From positions 38,718,363 to 38,782,362 of the forward strand of contig JASEVX010000013.1 of the NCBI GenBank assembly GCA_031761405.1: 64,000 nucleotides of DNA. Reading direction: 5' to 3'. This document shows positions 1 to 10,966 of the stretch, in pieces. This DNA is from Serripes groenlandicus. Taxonomy: Eukaryota > Mollusca > Bivalvia > Cardiida > Cardiidae. Position numbers and translations under genes: made by a program. The notes beneath the pieces were generated by a model. That model worked only from the letters and a program-made list of their open reading frames with translations, had not been told where the DNA came from and did no database searches. The first letter of the stretch is position 1. The number at the start of each line of letters is the position of its first letter.

Positions 1-671
1 GAATCAACAAGGCCTCTTCAGCTAATAAAAACAGTATACTGAGCAAACATGAGGTAATTGAAATGAAGGAAACAACAAACAGTAGTGGAAATGCAACAGC
101 TTCAACTAGTGACTCCAACATGGTTGGCAGCCAGCATGGTAGCAATGACATTGGTAGTATTGAACAAAGGTCAAATTTAATACAACATGACAGTTATGAC
201 ATAGGTAGCGGACAAACTTCAAATCTAATACAACGTGGCATGGACGCAGAACAGGAACAATCAACATCTGTCAAAGGTGTTGGAAATGCTTCAGGAACTG
301 GAAGCATTAAAGTCAATGAAAGGTCAGACTCATCTGATAGCGCAGAGGAACATCAAAGACAAGAAAAAGTTGTCGCCAAACAGAGAAATAATCCACAAAA
401 CAAACTTGCTGAAGTTGAAAGAAAGCTCACCAAGATGATAATTATAGTGGCAATTGCATCCATCCTTAGTTTTGTGCCCTATTTTCTCGTTATTCTATTG
501 ATGCCCAGTCATAACAGTACAGAAAACCAGCTGAGTAACATGAAGAAGAAAGTCCTCAGAGAATCTTATAAGTTCAATGGAGTTCTTAATCCATACATTA
601 TGTGTATCTTTAACACAAACTTCAGACAATTCATCAAGGGCATTTTTTGCAGATGCAATTGCAGGAAATAA
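1..671 (+). CDS. Class A GPCR, last exon (tandem copy 1, 5' part outside window)
   Basis: The open frame runs from the window edge (frame of position 3) to TAA at 669-671. It starts in the third intracellular loop, which is long, hydrophilic and rich in Ser, Asn, Gln and Gly with imperfect internal repeats (SNLIQ occurs twice). TM6 follows (MIIIVAIASILSFVPYF, with the TM6 proline but no Trp before it), then a short extracellular loop with an N-x-S/T site, then TM7 with LNPYIMCIFN, a variant of NPxxY, and a Cys-rich basic tail. The ATG at 63 is internal, not the start. The second copy at 14451-15286 is very similar throughout, so these are recent tandem duplicates. Ligand and subfamily are not recognisable. 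It is a plasma-membrane receptor by family knowledge. The upstream exon with TM1-TM4 is outside the window. Confidence 0.85.
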   Translation, partial: INKASSANKNSILSKHEVIEMKETTNSSGNATASTSDSNMVGSQHGSNDIGSIEQRSNLIQHDSYDIGSGQTSNLIQRGMDAEQEQSTSVKGVGNASGTGSIKVNERSDSSDSAEEHQRQEKVVAKQRNNPQNKLAEVERKLTKMIIIVAIASILSFVPYFLVILLMPSHNSTENQLSNMKKKVLRESYKFNGVLNPYIMCIFNTNFRQFIKGIFCRCNCRK

Positions 672-704
672 AGTCAAATGATTGATATAAGGTAAACAAC
701 TGAA

Positions 705-865
705 GAGAATTACAAAAGACCACCTTGGAATAGCAATTCCGTGTCTAAAGTGACCATACTTTATGTTTCCCAAATACTCTTGTTCTGTATAAAAGACACT
801 GCAATAAAAGACCACCTGTGAACAAAGACCAGATTGGTCACATCTCATTGGTAGTCTTTAAACAA
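705..865. repeat. Family D repeat (3' flank of GPCR copy 1)
   Basis: A sequence beginning near AAAGACCACCTTGG and closing near GTCTTTAAAC recurs at about 15676-15842 and 24938-25410. Its ends are inverted (AAAGACCACC against GGTGGTCTTT), which suggests a short DNA element. In this copy it contains AATAAA at 803-808, a possible polyadenylation signal for the GPCR. The other two copies read AATTAAA at that point. Confidence 0.55.
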
Positions 866-1088
866 AGGTCCAATCAATCTCACGTAATATTATTTTCCCC
901 TGCAGTTTGATAGATACCATTGGGTTTAGGTCTTCTTTAAGTGTTTGCAGCTTGCTAATTACAATTGTAAATCGGTCCCACACCGATCTGAAAAAATAAT
1001 TGACATGCTACTTTTACTTTCGAACCCTTTGTAATTTTCAAACTGTTACAAACGATTAATGGAAATGTTTTTGTTTGAGTTTCAACGT

Positions 1089-1099
1089 GTATATATAAG
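1089..1099 (+). promoter_or_regulatory. TATA-like box, possible core promoter
   Basis: GTATATATAAG lies about 330 bp upstream of the small ORF at 1427-1600. A family A element (1139-1355) sits where the transcript leader would be. TATA-like strings are common in AT-rich DNA, so this is only a candidate. Confidence 0.2.
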
Positions 1100-1138
1100 G
1101 CAGAAGTTTTAAGTCATTTCATTTTGGTCGCCAGATAG

Positions 1139-1355
1139 TTAATCCTTTCCCTGATACGATAATTCTGCAGCAGACGACTTTGAGCATATTTTGTCAAAAA
1201 ATAGAAAAAACTATATAATTGAATGGATAACGTATGACTAAAAGTGGAAAACATTGTGGCAAAAAGAGAAATTGCTTGTTTTAAGCAATCTCTTCTTTAG
1301 TCACAATGTCTGCTGCAGAGGTGTCTGAAAGAGTCTATATGAGGGAAAGGGTTAA
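1139..1355 (+). mobile_element. Family A MITE (TTAA-flanked foldback)
   Basis: Starts TTAATCCTTTCCCTGATA and ends TATGAGGGAAAGGGTTAA, with CTGCAGCAGACGAC and its inverse inside each arm and a GCAATTTCT-type centre. TTAA at both ends and CCCTTT termini fit non-autonomous piggyBac-type elements. About 217 bp and complete. Confidence 0.7.
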
Positions 1356-1426
1356 CTCTGCATGACGAGGGTAAACAAAATCAAATCATTCATTTCATTT
1401 CATTTGTCTTTCGATACATTGTTGAA

Positions 1427-1600
1427 ATGGCTCAACGCAATTTACTTGCGATGTTCAAAGAGTCAAATGACTGGCTTGGTAACCCAATTCATAATGACAA
1501 AGAACCAGTTTGGGGAACCAGTTTAAACCGGTTCATGATGACTCGAATGGGTAAAATTACTTACCTAAAGAATATGTCAGAAATATTTAAGTCACGGTAA
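1427..1600 (+). CDS. Hypothetical 57-residue ORF or first exon
   Basis: Starts with ATG in a good context (G at -3, G at +4) and reads MAQRNLLAMFKESNDWLGNP... to TAA at 1598-1600. No family is recognised. It has mixed residues and no low-complexity bias, and unlike most short ORFs here it is not inside a recognised repeat. GTAAAA at about 1550 could be a splice donor, which would make this the first exon of a longer gene, with the TATA-like box at 1089 as a possible promoter. Equally it may be chance. No partner exon was found downstream. Confidence 0.25.
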   Translation: MAQRNLLAMFKESNDWLGNPIHNDKEPVWGTSLNRFMMTRMGKITYLKNMSEIFKSR

Positions 1601-2182
1601 TTCCGAAGACATTTTTGTAATAAAAACAATGTTTACCGTACAAATAGAGCAGTAACTAAGAGAATTGGAGTAAGGGTCAAACATTCTTTAGTACAAACAA
1701 GCAATGTAAACATGCATGGTTTTGTTCATCTGAAAATTTTGAAAAATTAAGATTTGTAAAGTACGTTTACATTGACAATGTCGAGAGGTGACACTGTTAT
1801 GCAACCTTCTATGCAAGGTAACCTGCAATAAACATGAAATTTAGAGTGTATATTTTTTTAAAAGAGTTCCAATATTATTTATTTTCAAAAACTGAGGGTG
1901 CAGGGTGGTAATTTCAAAAGACAATTGAGATTTCAAAATTTCTGGAGCACTGCTGTATGGTATATCGATATCACGCTTAAATCCCTCTTTGCGTATAGAA
2001 GAGAAATTGTCAATAGTGTTAGAATTATTCTTTGATGACAATTATGATCAATTCATTTACATTTCATTTTTAGTGAAAACATTCCATGCAATGTATTTTT
2101 CATCTTCAAGTCTTCATCTTTAAGAATCAACTAGTCTACATGAGATGAGTATTATATATTTAGAAAATATATTTTCTTTTGA

Positions 2183-2317
2183 GTGATATATCTGATCTTA
2201 TATCACGATTTGGATTTCAGGTGTGTAGTAATTAATCACAAAGGCCGAAGGGCCTGAGTGATTAATTACAAAACACCTGAACGACAAATCGTGATATAAG
2301 ATCCAATATATATCACG
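2183..2317. repeat. Long foldback (two nested inverted repeats)
   Basis: Outer arms GATCTTATATCACGATTTG and CAAATCGTGATATAAGATC enclose inner arms AGTAATTAATCAC and GTGATTAATTAC, with a GGCC...GGCC loop. No coding. It is a MITE-like hairpin of unknown class. Confidence 0.6.
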
Positions 2318-2966
2318 AAAAAGAGAAATCTATTTCCATTCTAACACGTTATAATTAAAAGGGATACAACTGAGGGGGGAACTATCATCTGTACTGACAT
2401 GACATGGCTTTCCTTGATAAAATCATGTGTTGGCTATTCCATCTGTACTCCCCATTGTCTTTGTTTTGGCTATATTCAAGGAATTTTTCAACTAACAAAA
2501 TATTTTGAAAAAAGTTTTATCACCAGTTTATTTTATTTTTATTATACCGCACATGACTTTGTAACGATAAATTTTCATATACTCATCATAGGCAATTTCT
2601 TACTGTTTAATGCTAACAGTACATTTTTTACTGGTTAACACACTATACTGTTACATGACATGCGCGTCTCAAATGTTGCTCATACATGTGCATGACGTCA
2701 TTCAAAACAATAAGAACACCGTTATGATTCAATTTTCCAAACGGCATTTGCAACAAAAGCATATGACTTCATTTGTAAATTGTCAAGCCCAGTGCAGTTA
2801 CGCATGCACACTAAGATTAAACATTGTATGAAAAATACGCAGGAGGGAATTTTAACAGCCGAAAGTAGTTCTGGAAGTTTACAGTGATAAAATGTATGGT
2901 ATATCTCGCTCAAATCCCTCTTTGCGTATAGAAGAGAAATTGTCAATAGTGTTAAAATAAGCTATG

Positions 2967-3286
2967 AACCCTTTCCCACATACAGACGCATTTTTAAAAT
3001 CTCTAGTGCAGACAACTTATGAATAAGCAGTTTCTCTTTTTGTCACTATGTTTAAAGTTTATTAACCCTTTCCCTCATATAGACGCCTTCTGACGCCTCT
3101 ACAGCAGACAGCTTTTTGAAAACATAGTGACAAAAGAATAAATTGCTCAAAACGAGCAATTTCTCCTTTTGCCACAATGTTTTCCACTTTTAGTCATAGG
3201 TTATCCATTCAATTATAGAGATTTTCTATATGTTGACAAAATATGTTCAAAGTCATCTGCTGCAGAATTGTCGTATGAGGGAAAGC
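2967..3286. mobile_element. Family A MITEs: fragment plus full copy
   Basis: A truncated element (2967-3061, AACCCTTTCCCACATACAGA...) abuts a nearly full one (3062-3286, TTAACCCTTTCCCTCATATA to TATGAGGGAAAG). The full copy is inverted relative to the one at 1139. Between 2318 and 2966 nothing is recognised apart from a TGACGTCA palindrome at 2693-2700. Confidence 0.65.
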
Positions 3287-3414
3287 TGAATGATTATTGA
3301 TAGTTAATTAGAAGCAAATATTTAACTGCAAATATCTGTTAAAATTTGATCAGGAGTTCAAATGAAACTGCAAGGAGTGGACACTCAGTTAAAGAAATAA
3401 TTTATCAGTAAAAG

Positions 3415-4228
3415 CCCTTTAATAAGAATGGAATTATAAAGTTTTGTCATTTTGCACCTTTCCTGATGCCGCTTTGCTGCCCTGTTTGTCAACGAAATCA
3501 ATATGGCTTGAACAGTTTTTGTAGAGAGTCACCAAAAGAACTTTTCTGCCAAATTATCTTGGAATCTGACAAATGGATTATGGAGATGGAGTTTTTAAAG
3601 TTTGGGTATTTTTCTCAATTTCTGATGCCGCAGCAAAAAAAAGTTCTACACAGAATGTAAATCTTTGAACAATTTTGAAAGAGGACCATCAAAGGAACAT
3701 TCCTGTGAAGTAACGTTGAAATTGGTTGAGTGGAATGGTAGGAGTTGTCATTTGTAGCTAAAAGTTCAATTTTAATACCCCTTTTGAGATGACGCAAGGT
3801 TGCTAGGATTTTGTAACCAATCAATACAGCTTAAACAAATTAAGTAGAGGATCACTGAAGTAAGATTCCTATTCAATTTTCTTAATATCAGACAAGAACA
3901 AAAATAGAATTTACAAATTTTGTCAGTTTGCCCCTTTTCTGATGCCTCCTGAATGCCATTTTTTTCATCCAAACAGTATGCTTTGAACAATATTTGTAGA
4001 GGGTCACCCAGGAAACATTTCTACCAAACTATATTGGAATCTGACATGCAGGTTCAGAGGAGAACATTTTTAAAGTTTGGACATTTGAAAGAGGGCCGAC
4101 CACCAAAGGAACATTCCTGTGAAGTTTGGATGAAATTAGTCCTGAGGTTTAGGAGGAGATGATGTTTAAAGCTTAAAGTTAACGACGGACGACGATAGAC
4201 GACGGACAAAAAGTGATCAGGTGATCTA
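3415..4228 (+). mobile_element. Helitron-like element with tandem core (5' edge unclear)
   Basis: Degenerate units containing 'caatatggcttgaaca' and 'agggtcacc...aaacatttct' repeat about every 160-170 bp, followed by GACGGACGACGATAGACGAC and a tail GTGATCAGGTGATCTAA. The tail ends in CTAA after a short hairpin, as expected of a Helitron/Helentron 3' end. The next element begins immediately at 4229. ORFs here are in repeat units and are not genes. Confidence 0.5.
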
Positions 4229-5168
4229 ACAAGAGGCCCAAGAGGGCCAGTATCGCTCCACGGCCATAAGGCAAAAATCAAATCTCCAAACAGCCCTGCC
4301 CCCTAGTGGCCATATTTTTTACCAACCACCATGGCTTAAAGGAATCTTGTAGAGTGTCACCCAAGGAATGTTTCTGCAAAATTATTTGAAAATCGGCCTG
4401 ACACTTTCGGAGGAGAGGATTTTTTAAGTTTTCACAATAGCCATATAAGGCAAAATAGCCCCACCCCATGGCGGCCATATTTTTGAACCAATCAACATGG
4501 CTTGAAGGAATCTGATAGAGGGTCACCCAAAGAACATTTCTACAAAATTATTTGAAAATCTGCTCAACACTTTCGGAGAAGAAGATTTTTTAAATGTTCA
4601 CTATGGTTATATAGAGCAAAATAGCCCCGCCCTCTGGCGGCCATATTTTTCGACCAATCAACATGGCTTGAAGGAATCTGATAGAGGGTCACCCAATGAA
4701 CATTTCTACAAAATTATTTGAAAATCGGCTGAACACTTTCGGAGAAGAAGATTTTTTAAGTTTTCACTATGGTCATATAAGGCAAAATAGCCCCGCCCTC
4801 TGGCGACCATGTTTTTCGACCAATCAACATTTCTTGAAGGAATCTAATAAAGGGTCACCCAAGGAACATTTCTACAAAATTATTTGAAAATCGTCCTGAC
4901 ACTTTCAGAGAAGAAGATTTTTTAAGTTTTCACTATTTTTTTCTTTTGGTTTCCATGGAAACCAGAATTATGGATGGATCAATAAAAAATTTGAAGGAAT
5001 TTAAGAGAGGACATTGAGAGGATGCTTCCTATGAAGTTTCAACCAAATTGGCCAAGTGGTTAGTGAGAAGAAGTTGTTTAAAGGAAAAAGTTTACGCACG
5101 CACGCACACACGCACGACGGACAATTTGCCATGACATAAGCTTGAATGGCTTTCAGCCAGTGGAGCTA
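4229..5168 (+). mobile_element. Helitron-like element, four tandem units of 166 bp
   Basis: Head ACAAGAGGCCCAAGAGGGCC is palindromic. The core repeats with the motif ATCAACATGG near 4325, 4491, 4657 and 4823, an exact 166 bp period. The 3' part has GACGGACAATTTGCC, then a TGGCTTTCAGCCA hairpin and CTAA at 5165-5168. This matches the architecture of bivalve 'pearl'/HINE-type non-autonomous Helentrons (family knowledge). No coding. Confidence 0.6.
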
Positions 5169-5169
5169 A

Positions 5170-5808
5170 AAATCATAAACACTTTTAAAGAGATTTTCAA
5201 ATATTAGTGTCTTAATGTTTTAAAAGTTGTCTGCTGCAGATTTGCTATATGTGAGAAAGGGTTTGCCACAATGATCTCAAAGGTCGTCTACTTCATAACC
5301 ATCAGAACATGTCTGTATGACCATCAGAACATGTCTGTATGTGGGCAAGGGTTAGATTAATATAGAGAGGCACAGGTAATTAAACAGCGCCCTAGGTCTT
5401 TGGTTGATTACAAGAACACTTGTAAACCCTTTCCCACATATAGATGCTTAATGAGCAATTTCTCCAAAAAGTGTTCACATTTATTAAAAAAAAAAATTCT
5501 CATTTATAGAAAGTTTCCATATTTTTGTCTTCATTTTGTCAAAGTCGTCTGCTGCAGATTTGTTGTATGTGGGAAAGGATTAAATAAATGTTTGCGGGTG
5601 AAGTATTGGCAAAAACCTTTTAATCCTTTACTACATACAGCCATCTGCAGCAGACAACTTTGAAAAACATCTAAGCAAAATATGGAAAATTCTCTACGAA
5701 TGAATAATGAATTATTTAAGAAAGTTCAAAAATTTGTTGCAAAAGGAGAAAATGCCCAGTGTCTGCTGCAGGTTTGTCAGAATGCATCTGAAAGTGTGAA
5801 AGGGTTAA
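5170..5808. mobile_element. Cluster of family A MITEs
   Basis: A half element (5170-5263), a short copy in the CCCACATA subfamily (5423-5583, ending GTGGGAAAGGATTAA) and a further copy (5620-5808, TTAATCCTTTACTACATA to GTGTGAAAGGGTTAA). The 5264-5422 spacer repeats CCATCAGAACATGTCTGTAT twice. Confidence 0.6.
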
Positions 5809-5889
5809 GGCCTTTATGTTTGTTACACTGCAAGATTTTCTTGACAATAGCCACTACATGGCCATCAGAGCTTTAACCCTTTCCCACAA

Positions 5890-6156
5890 TCATTGATTGA
5901 GATTGATTGGGGTTTAACGCCGTTTTCAACAATTTCTCAGTCATATCACGGCGGCCAGTTCACCTACTCATGTGTTTCCTGGTTTTCTCACACCGGTACT
6001 CCACACAACAATCTTCCCAAGCAACTGGCTGCTTTTCCATATAGACTTAGCCCATTTGTCAAACATCGGAAAGAAAGTTGGCCGAGCCGGGATTCGAACT
6101 CACAACCCCTGGATTGACAGCCCACGTTGTTACCGACTAAGCTACCGGGACTCGAC
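5890..6156 (-). mobile_element. tRNA-derived SINE inserted in a family A MITE
   Basis: On the minus strand it begins with a tRNA-like head (CCCGGTAGCTTAGTCGGTAA as box A region, GTTCGAATCCCGG as box B). It ends in the conserved tail CGGCGTTAAACCCCAATC with an AATC-type repeat. It is flanked by the 9 bp duplication TTCCCACAA (5881-5889 and 6157-6165). That duplicated sequence is the end of a family A element (5875-5889 and 6157-6230), so the SINE is younger than the MITE. Confidence 0.85.
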
Positions 6157-6227
6157 TTCCCACAAACAGCAAATCTGAAAACTTTTAGGCAAAATACAGA
6201 AAAAAATCTATAAATGAAGGTTTAATT

Positions 6228-6904
6228 GGCTAAACAAGAGGAACATGATGGCCCTGGATCACTCACCTGACTTATGCAATGTAATTTGTCATGCCAACCA
6301 CACAGTCAACCACATTAACTCATTTTGTGGTCAGGTAAGTTAATACAAAAGGTCCAAGAGGGCCAGTATCGCTCCACTGCCATTAGGCAAAAATTAAATC
6401 TCCAAACAGCCCCGACCCCTTATGGCCATAGTTTTTGACCAATCAACATGGCTTGAAGGAATCTTATTGAGGGTCACCCTAGGAACATTTCTACAAAATT
6501 ATTTGAAAATCGGCCAGACTCTTTCCGAGAAGAAGATTTTTAAGTTTTGACTATATGCATAATATTATAGGCATAATAGCCCAGCCCCATGGCGACCATG
6601 TGTTTTGACCAATCAACATGGCTTGAAGGGAACTGATAGAGGGTCATCAAAGGAACATTTCTACTAAACTATTTGAAAATCAGCCATCCAGTTTGGGAGA
6701 AGAAGAATTTTAAAGTTTCTTTCATTTGGTTGCCATGGAAACCAAAATTCTGCGTGGATCCAACAAATTTGAAGGAATTCTGGTGAGGTCATTGAGAGGA
6801 TGCTTTCTGTGAAGTTTCATCCCAATCGACCCACTGGTTACTGAGGAGATGTTGACCGACAACAGACAAAAGGTGATCAAATATTTTTATATACCTAGTT
6901 TCTG
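6228..6904 (+). mobile_element. Helitron-like elements (related to 4229-5168)
   Basis: Two heads are visible: AACAAGAGGAACATGATGGC near 6233 and ACAAAAGGTCCAAGAGGGCC near 6345. They are followed by units of the 166 bp family and a GACCGACAACAGACAAAAGG tail region. No clean CTAA end is seen; the next tandem array starts directly. Confidence 0.5.
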
Positions 6905-7560
6905 ACCAAATATGACCCATATTTGAAATTGACCTAGATATCATTCAGACAAACATTCTGACAAAATTTCAAGCTGCTGAAACTAAAAATCCGGCCTCCA
7001 GAGTGTAAACAATATTTTCCATCAATTTGGCCTATTGACCTACTTTTTGACCAGGAATAACTTGTTTTCAAGCGTGACCTAGATATCATTAAAAATAAAC
7101 ATTCTGATCAAATTTGAAGCTGCTGAAGCAAAAAATGCGGCTTTTAACAAGGTAACAAAATTTTCCTTCAATTTGGCCTAGCGACCTAGTTTTTAAACAG
7201 AAATGACCTATATTCAAACGTGGACTAGATATCATCAAGACAAACATTCTGATTAAGTTTCCACATGCTCAAGTTAAAAATACAACATCCAGAGTGTTAA
7301 CAAGATTTTCCTTCAATTTGACCTAGCGACCTACATGTAGTTTCTGACCCAATATGACCAATATTCAAACTTGGCCTAGATATCATTCAGACAAACATTC
7401 TATCAAAATGTCAAGCTGTTGTAGCCAAAAATGCAGCATCCAGAGTGTAAACAAGATTTTCCATAAATTTGGCCTAGTGACCTACTTTTTGACCCGGCAT
7501 GAGAAATATTTACTTAAGAAATATTTAAGTTGCAACAATTCATTTATAAGTCAATAATTT
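6905..7560 (+). repeat. Tandem array, period about 146-151 bp
   Basis: GACCTAGATATCATT and its variants recur near 6931, 7076, 7222 and 7373, with 'gacaaacattctga...caagctgctgaa' in each unit. This is the core of another Helitron-like family; a partial unit recurs at 9735-9815. No coding function. Confidence 0.6.
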
Positions 7561-7573
7561 CTATTTTTATTTT

Positions 7574-8648
7574 GCTTAAACAAGAGGGCCATGATGGCCC
7601 TGGATCGCTCACCTGATTTTTTAAGTTTTCACTTTAGCTATATAAGCCCCGCCCCCTGGCTGCCATAGTTTCCGAACAACATTTCTACAAAATTACTTGA
7701 AAATCGGCCCGACACCTTTTTGAGGAGAAGATTTTTTAAGTTTTTACTATAGCCATATAATGCTAAATAGCCCTGCTAACTGGCGGCCATGTTTTTCGAC
7801 CAATCAACATGGCTTGAAGGAATCTGAAAGAGGGTTATCCAAGGAACATTTCTACAAAATTATTTTAAAATTGGCCTGACACTTTCGGAGGAGAAGATTT
7901 TTTAAGTTTTCACTATAGCCTTAAAAGGCAAAATAGCCTTGCCCCCCCTGGTGGCCATGTTTTTCGACCAATCAACATGGCTTGAAGGAATCTGAAAAAG
8001 GGTCATCCAAGGAACATTTCTACAAAATTATTTTAAAATCGGCTAGCCACTTTCGGAGGAGAAGATTTTTTAAGTTTTCACTATAGCCATATAAGGCAAA
8101 ATAGCCTTGCCCCCCCTGGCGGCCATGTTTTTCGACCAATCAACATGGCTTGAAGGAATCTGAAAGAGGGTCATCCAAGGAACATTTCTACAAAATTATT
8201 TTAAAATCGGCCAGACACTTTCGGAGGAGAAGATTTTTTAAGTTTTCACTATAGCCATATAACGCATAATAGCCCCGCCCCCCCTGGCGGCCATGTTTTT
8301 TTACCATTCAACATGGCTTGAAGGAATCTGATAGAGGGTCATCCAAGGAACATTTCTACAAGATTATTTGAAAATCTGCCAACTAGTTTGGGAGAAGAAG
8401 AATTTTGAAGTTTTTTTCATTTCGTTGCCATGGAAATCAGAATTCTGCATGGATCCCAAAAATTTGAAGGAAATCTGGTGAGGTTATTGAGAGGATGCTT
8501 TCTGTGAGGTTTCATCCCAATTGACCCACTGGTTACTGAGGAGAAGAAGTTGACGCACGACGGACGTAGCACGATGGACGACTCACGCCGGACGCCGGAC
8601 AAAAGGCGATCACAATAACTCACCTTGAGCAAAGCTCAGGTGAGCTAA
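7574..8648 (+). mobile_element. Helitron-like element with palindromic head and CTAA hairpin end
   Basis: Head ACAAGAGGGCCATGATGGCC, then TCGCTCACCTGA. Five or so units of the family seen at 4229 follow, then a GACGGACG-rich stretch. The 3' end is a hairpin (CACCTTGAGC / GCTCAGGTG) directly followed by CTAA at 8645-8648. This is the clearest complete member in the window. Confidence 0.65.
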
Positions 8649-9100
8649 AAAGTAGTCCCAGCTAGCAGGTGCCCGCCAGCTTATCATGTGACAAACTGAC
8701 GTAGATCAAAAGAAATATGCGACACCCTGTTATCTGGTCGAAATTGTTAAATGTGACAGGATAAGGCTAGTTATCAAACTTGTCCAAAATATTATGCCAA
8801 TACACATTCTGATCAAATTTGGTGATGATTGGATAAAGGTTTCTAAAGTTATTTAGCTGACAAGATCAATTTTAGGTAAATTCTATAATTAAAGGGCGAT
8901 AACTCTTGATTGACTTAAGCGATATGGCTAGTTATAGAACTTGTCCAAGATATTATGCCAATCCACATTCTGACCAAATTGGTGATGATGGGACAAAGGC
9001 TTCTCAAGTTATTTAGCTGACAACATACTGGACACGGCCAGCCCGCCCCCCCGCCCGCCCGTACTCCGCAGGTAAAACTATAATACAATCCATTTTTTTT
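8649..9100 (+). repeat. Two tandem units of about 161 bp and a C-rich tract
   Basis: 'GGCTAGTTAT...CTTGTCCAA' begins near 8765 and again near 8926; each unit ends in 'AAGTTATTTAGCTGACAA'. A GCCCGCCCCCCCGCCCGCCC tract follows at about 9040. This is the same design as the other tandem-core elements. Confidence 0.5.
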
Positions 9101-9292
9101 CAAAACGGGCTGTAGAAAGGGCCATTATTAACTTGCATAAAATGCAGGATAAATTTATATAACTTCATCATCTACATAGGTGTGATATTATGTTAGGATT
9201 GCATAAAGTTTCAATGCAATGTTTCAAGTAAATACTGAGATATGGACTCTTAATTTAGTTGCACGCCAAACTTTAACCAGAATTTCTAAGTA

Positions 9293-9577
9293 AAACAAGA
9301 AAATGTGTCCATGGAACACGGATGCCCCGGTTGGAATGGACGAACAGACAGACGAACAGACGGATGAACAGTTGGTCCAACCTCAAATTGATACAATTTT
9401 TTAAACAATGATATGTTGATTGTCATTTGTGTGAAGTTTCATAATGATAGGACATCAGGTTCACTAAAATCTAACTTGACCAAAAACTTTAACCTGAGCA
9501 GGACGGACGAACGGACGGACGGACTAACAGACCGGAAAACTATATGCCCCTCATACTTCGTATGCCGGGGCATAAAA
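9293..9577 (-). mobile_element. Short 'ATGCCCCGG' element, minus orientation
   Basis: Carries the same ends as the elements at 33263 and 34077 in reverse: GTGTCCATGGAACACGGATG at the left and TATGCCGGGGCATAAAAA at the right. It contains about one core unit with GGACGAACGGACGGACGG. No coding. Confidence 0.6.
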
Positions 9578-9814
9578 AGGGTCATAACTTGCATAAAATG
9601 CAGGATAGAGTAATCTTACTTGATAATTTAAATAAATGTGATAGATGGGTAGGGTTGTAGAAATACATGTAGTATTTAAGTACTTGCATGCAAAACCTTA
9701 ACCATGGTGTGGCGTGGATGCCAACGCCAACGCCAGGGCCTAGTGACCTAGTTTCTGACCCAATATGACCCTTATTCGAACTTGACCTAGATATCTTTAA
9801 GACAAACATTCTAT

Positions 9815-10199
9815 ATTTTTGCCAACATGTTTCCAAAGTCGTCTGCTGCAGATTGGTTGTATATATGGGAAAGGGTTAAGGACAGAGAAGAAGACAATAC
9901 TTTAGTCAAGAATTTAAAGAGTTTGAGTTGAGGAAGTTGTTAAGAAACAGGAAGCCTACTTATCCCCTTCCCACATTGTACAGACGCTCTCTGATGCATT
10001 TCAAGCAGACGAATTTTGAAAACATTCCGACAAAAGGAAAAACTGCCAAATACAATCTAATTCTCCTTTAGCCACAATGTTTTCAACTTTTTCTTTTGGT
10101 AATAACACCTTCATTAAAAGAGATTTTCCTTGTTTTTTGCTAAGACGTTACGGTTCTCAATGTCGTCTGTTGCAGATTTGTTGTATGTGGGAAAGGTTT
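9815..10199. mobile_element. Family A MITE pieces
   Basis: A right half ends GGGAAAGGGTTAA at about 9878. A further copy runs 9961-10199 in the CCCACAT...TGTGGGAAAGG subfamily, with TTAA ends decayed. Confidence 0.55.
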
Positions 10200-10264
10200 C
10201 AGAGGTTAATTACAGAGCTCTAGACAAGAGCTGATTACCCCCCCTCCTTCTCTGGACCTCTGGT

Positions 10265-10496
10265 TTAACCCTTTCCCTCATATAGACGCTTTCTGACGCC
10301 TCTGCAGCAGACAGCTTTTTCAAAACATAGTGACAAAAGAAGAAATTGCTCAAAACGAGCAATTTCTCCTTTGGCCACAATGTTTTTTCCACTTATAGTC
10401 ATTGGTTATCCATTCAATTATAGAGATTTTCCATTAATAGAGAAAATATGTTCAAAGTCGTCTGCTGCAGAACTGTCGTATGAGGGAAAGGTTTAA
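10265..10496 (-). mobile_element. Family A MITE, complete
   Basis: TTAACCCTTTCCCTCATATA to TATGAGGGAAAGGTTTAA, about 232 bp, with the central hairpin AAATTGCTC / GAGCAATTT and CTGCAGCAG / CTGCTGCAG in the arms. Confidence 0.75.
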
Positions 10497-10610
10497 CCAC
10501 CAATATAAAACACCATTCATACTCTTGTTGGCGTCAAACTTGTCTTACAAGACATTACAGGACACATCCTGATTATCCTAACTATCTAGGTGTTGGAATA
10601 TTTCATGATA

Positions 10611-10890
10611 GCAGTCTATTGAGAGGTAAGTTGCTTTTGGTCTTCTATTTACCTGATACAGTCAAGTTACAATTATTATGACAGCAGTCTATTGTGGGGT
10701 AAGTTACTTTTGGTCTTCTATTTACCTGATACAGTAAAGTTACAATTATATGACAGCAGTCTATTGTGGGGTAAGTTACTTTTGGTCTTCTATTTACCTG
10801 ATACAGTCAAGTTACAATTATATGACAGCAGTCTATTGTGGGGTAAGTTACTTTTGGTCTTCTATTTACCCGATACAGTTAAAAAGTTAA
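10611..10890 (+). repeat. Minisatellite, 72-73 bp unit, about four copies
   Basis: GCAGTCTATTG starts at 10611, 10684, 10756 and 10828 (periods 73, 72, 72), each followed by GGTAAGTT and TTTACCTGATACAG. Because 72 is a multiple of three, one frame stays open and looks like a repeated peptide, but there is no other sign of coding. Confidence 0.8.
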
Positions 10891-10966
10891 TAAATGATTA
10901 CCCGAAATAAGAAGCACCTATACTCATATTATTATTATTTCATAGAGCAGTGACAGCACTTGGTTT

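Noticed and set aside
10692..10910. Repeated peptide frame over the minisatellite
   Set aside because: A consequence of the 72 bp period being divisible by three; no start, splice or homology support.
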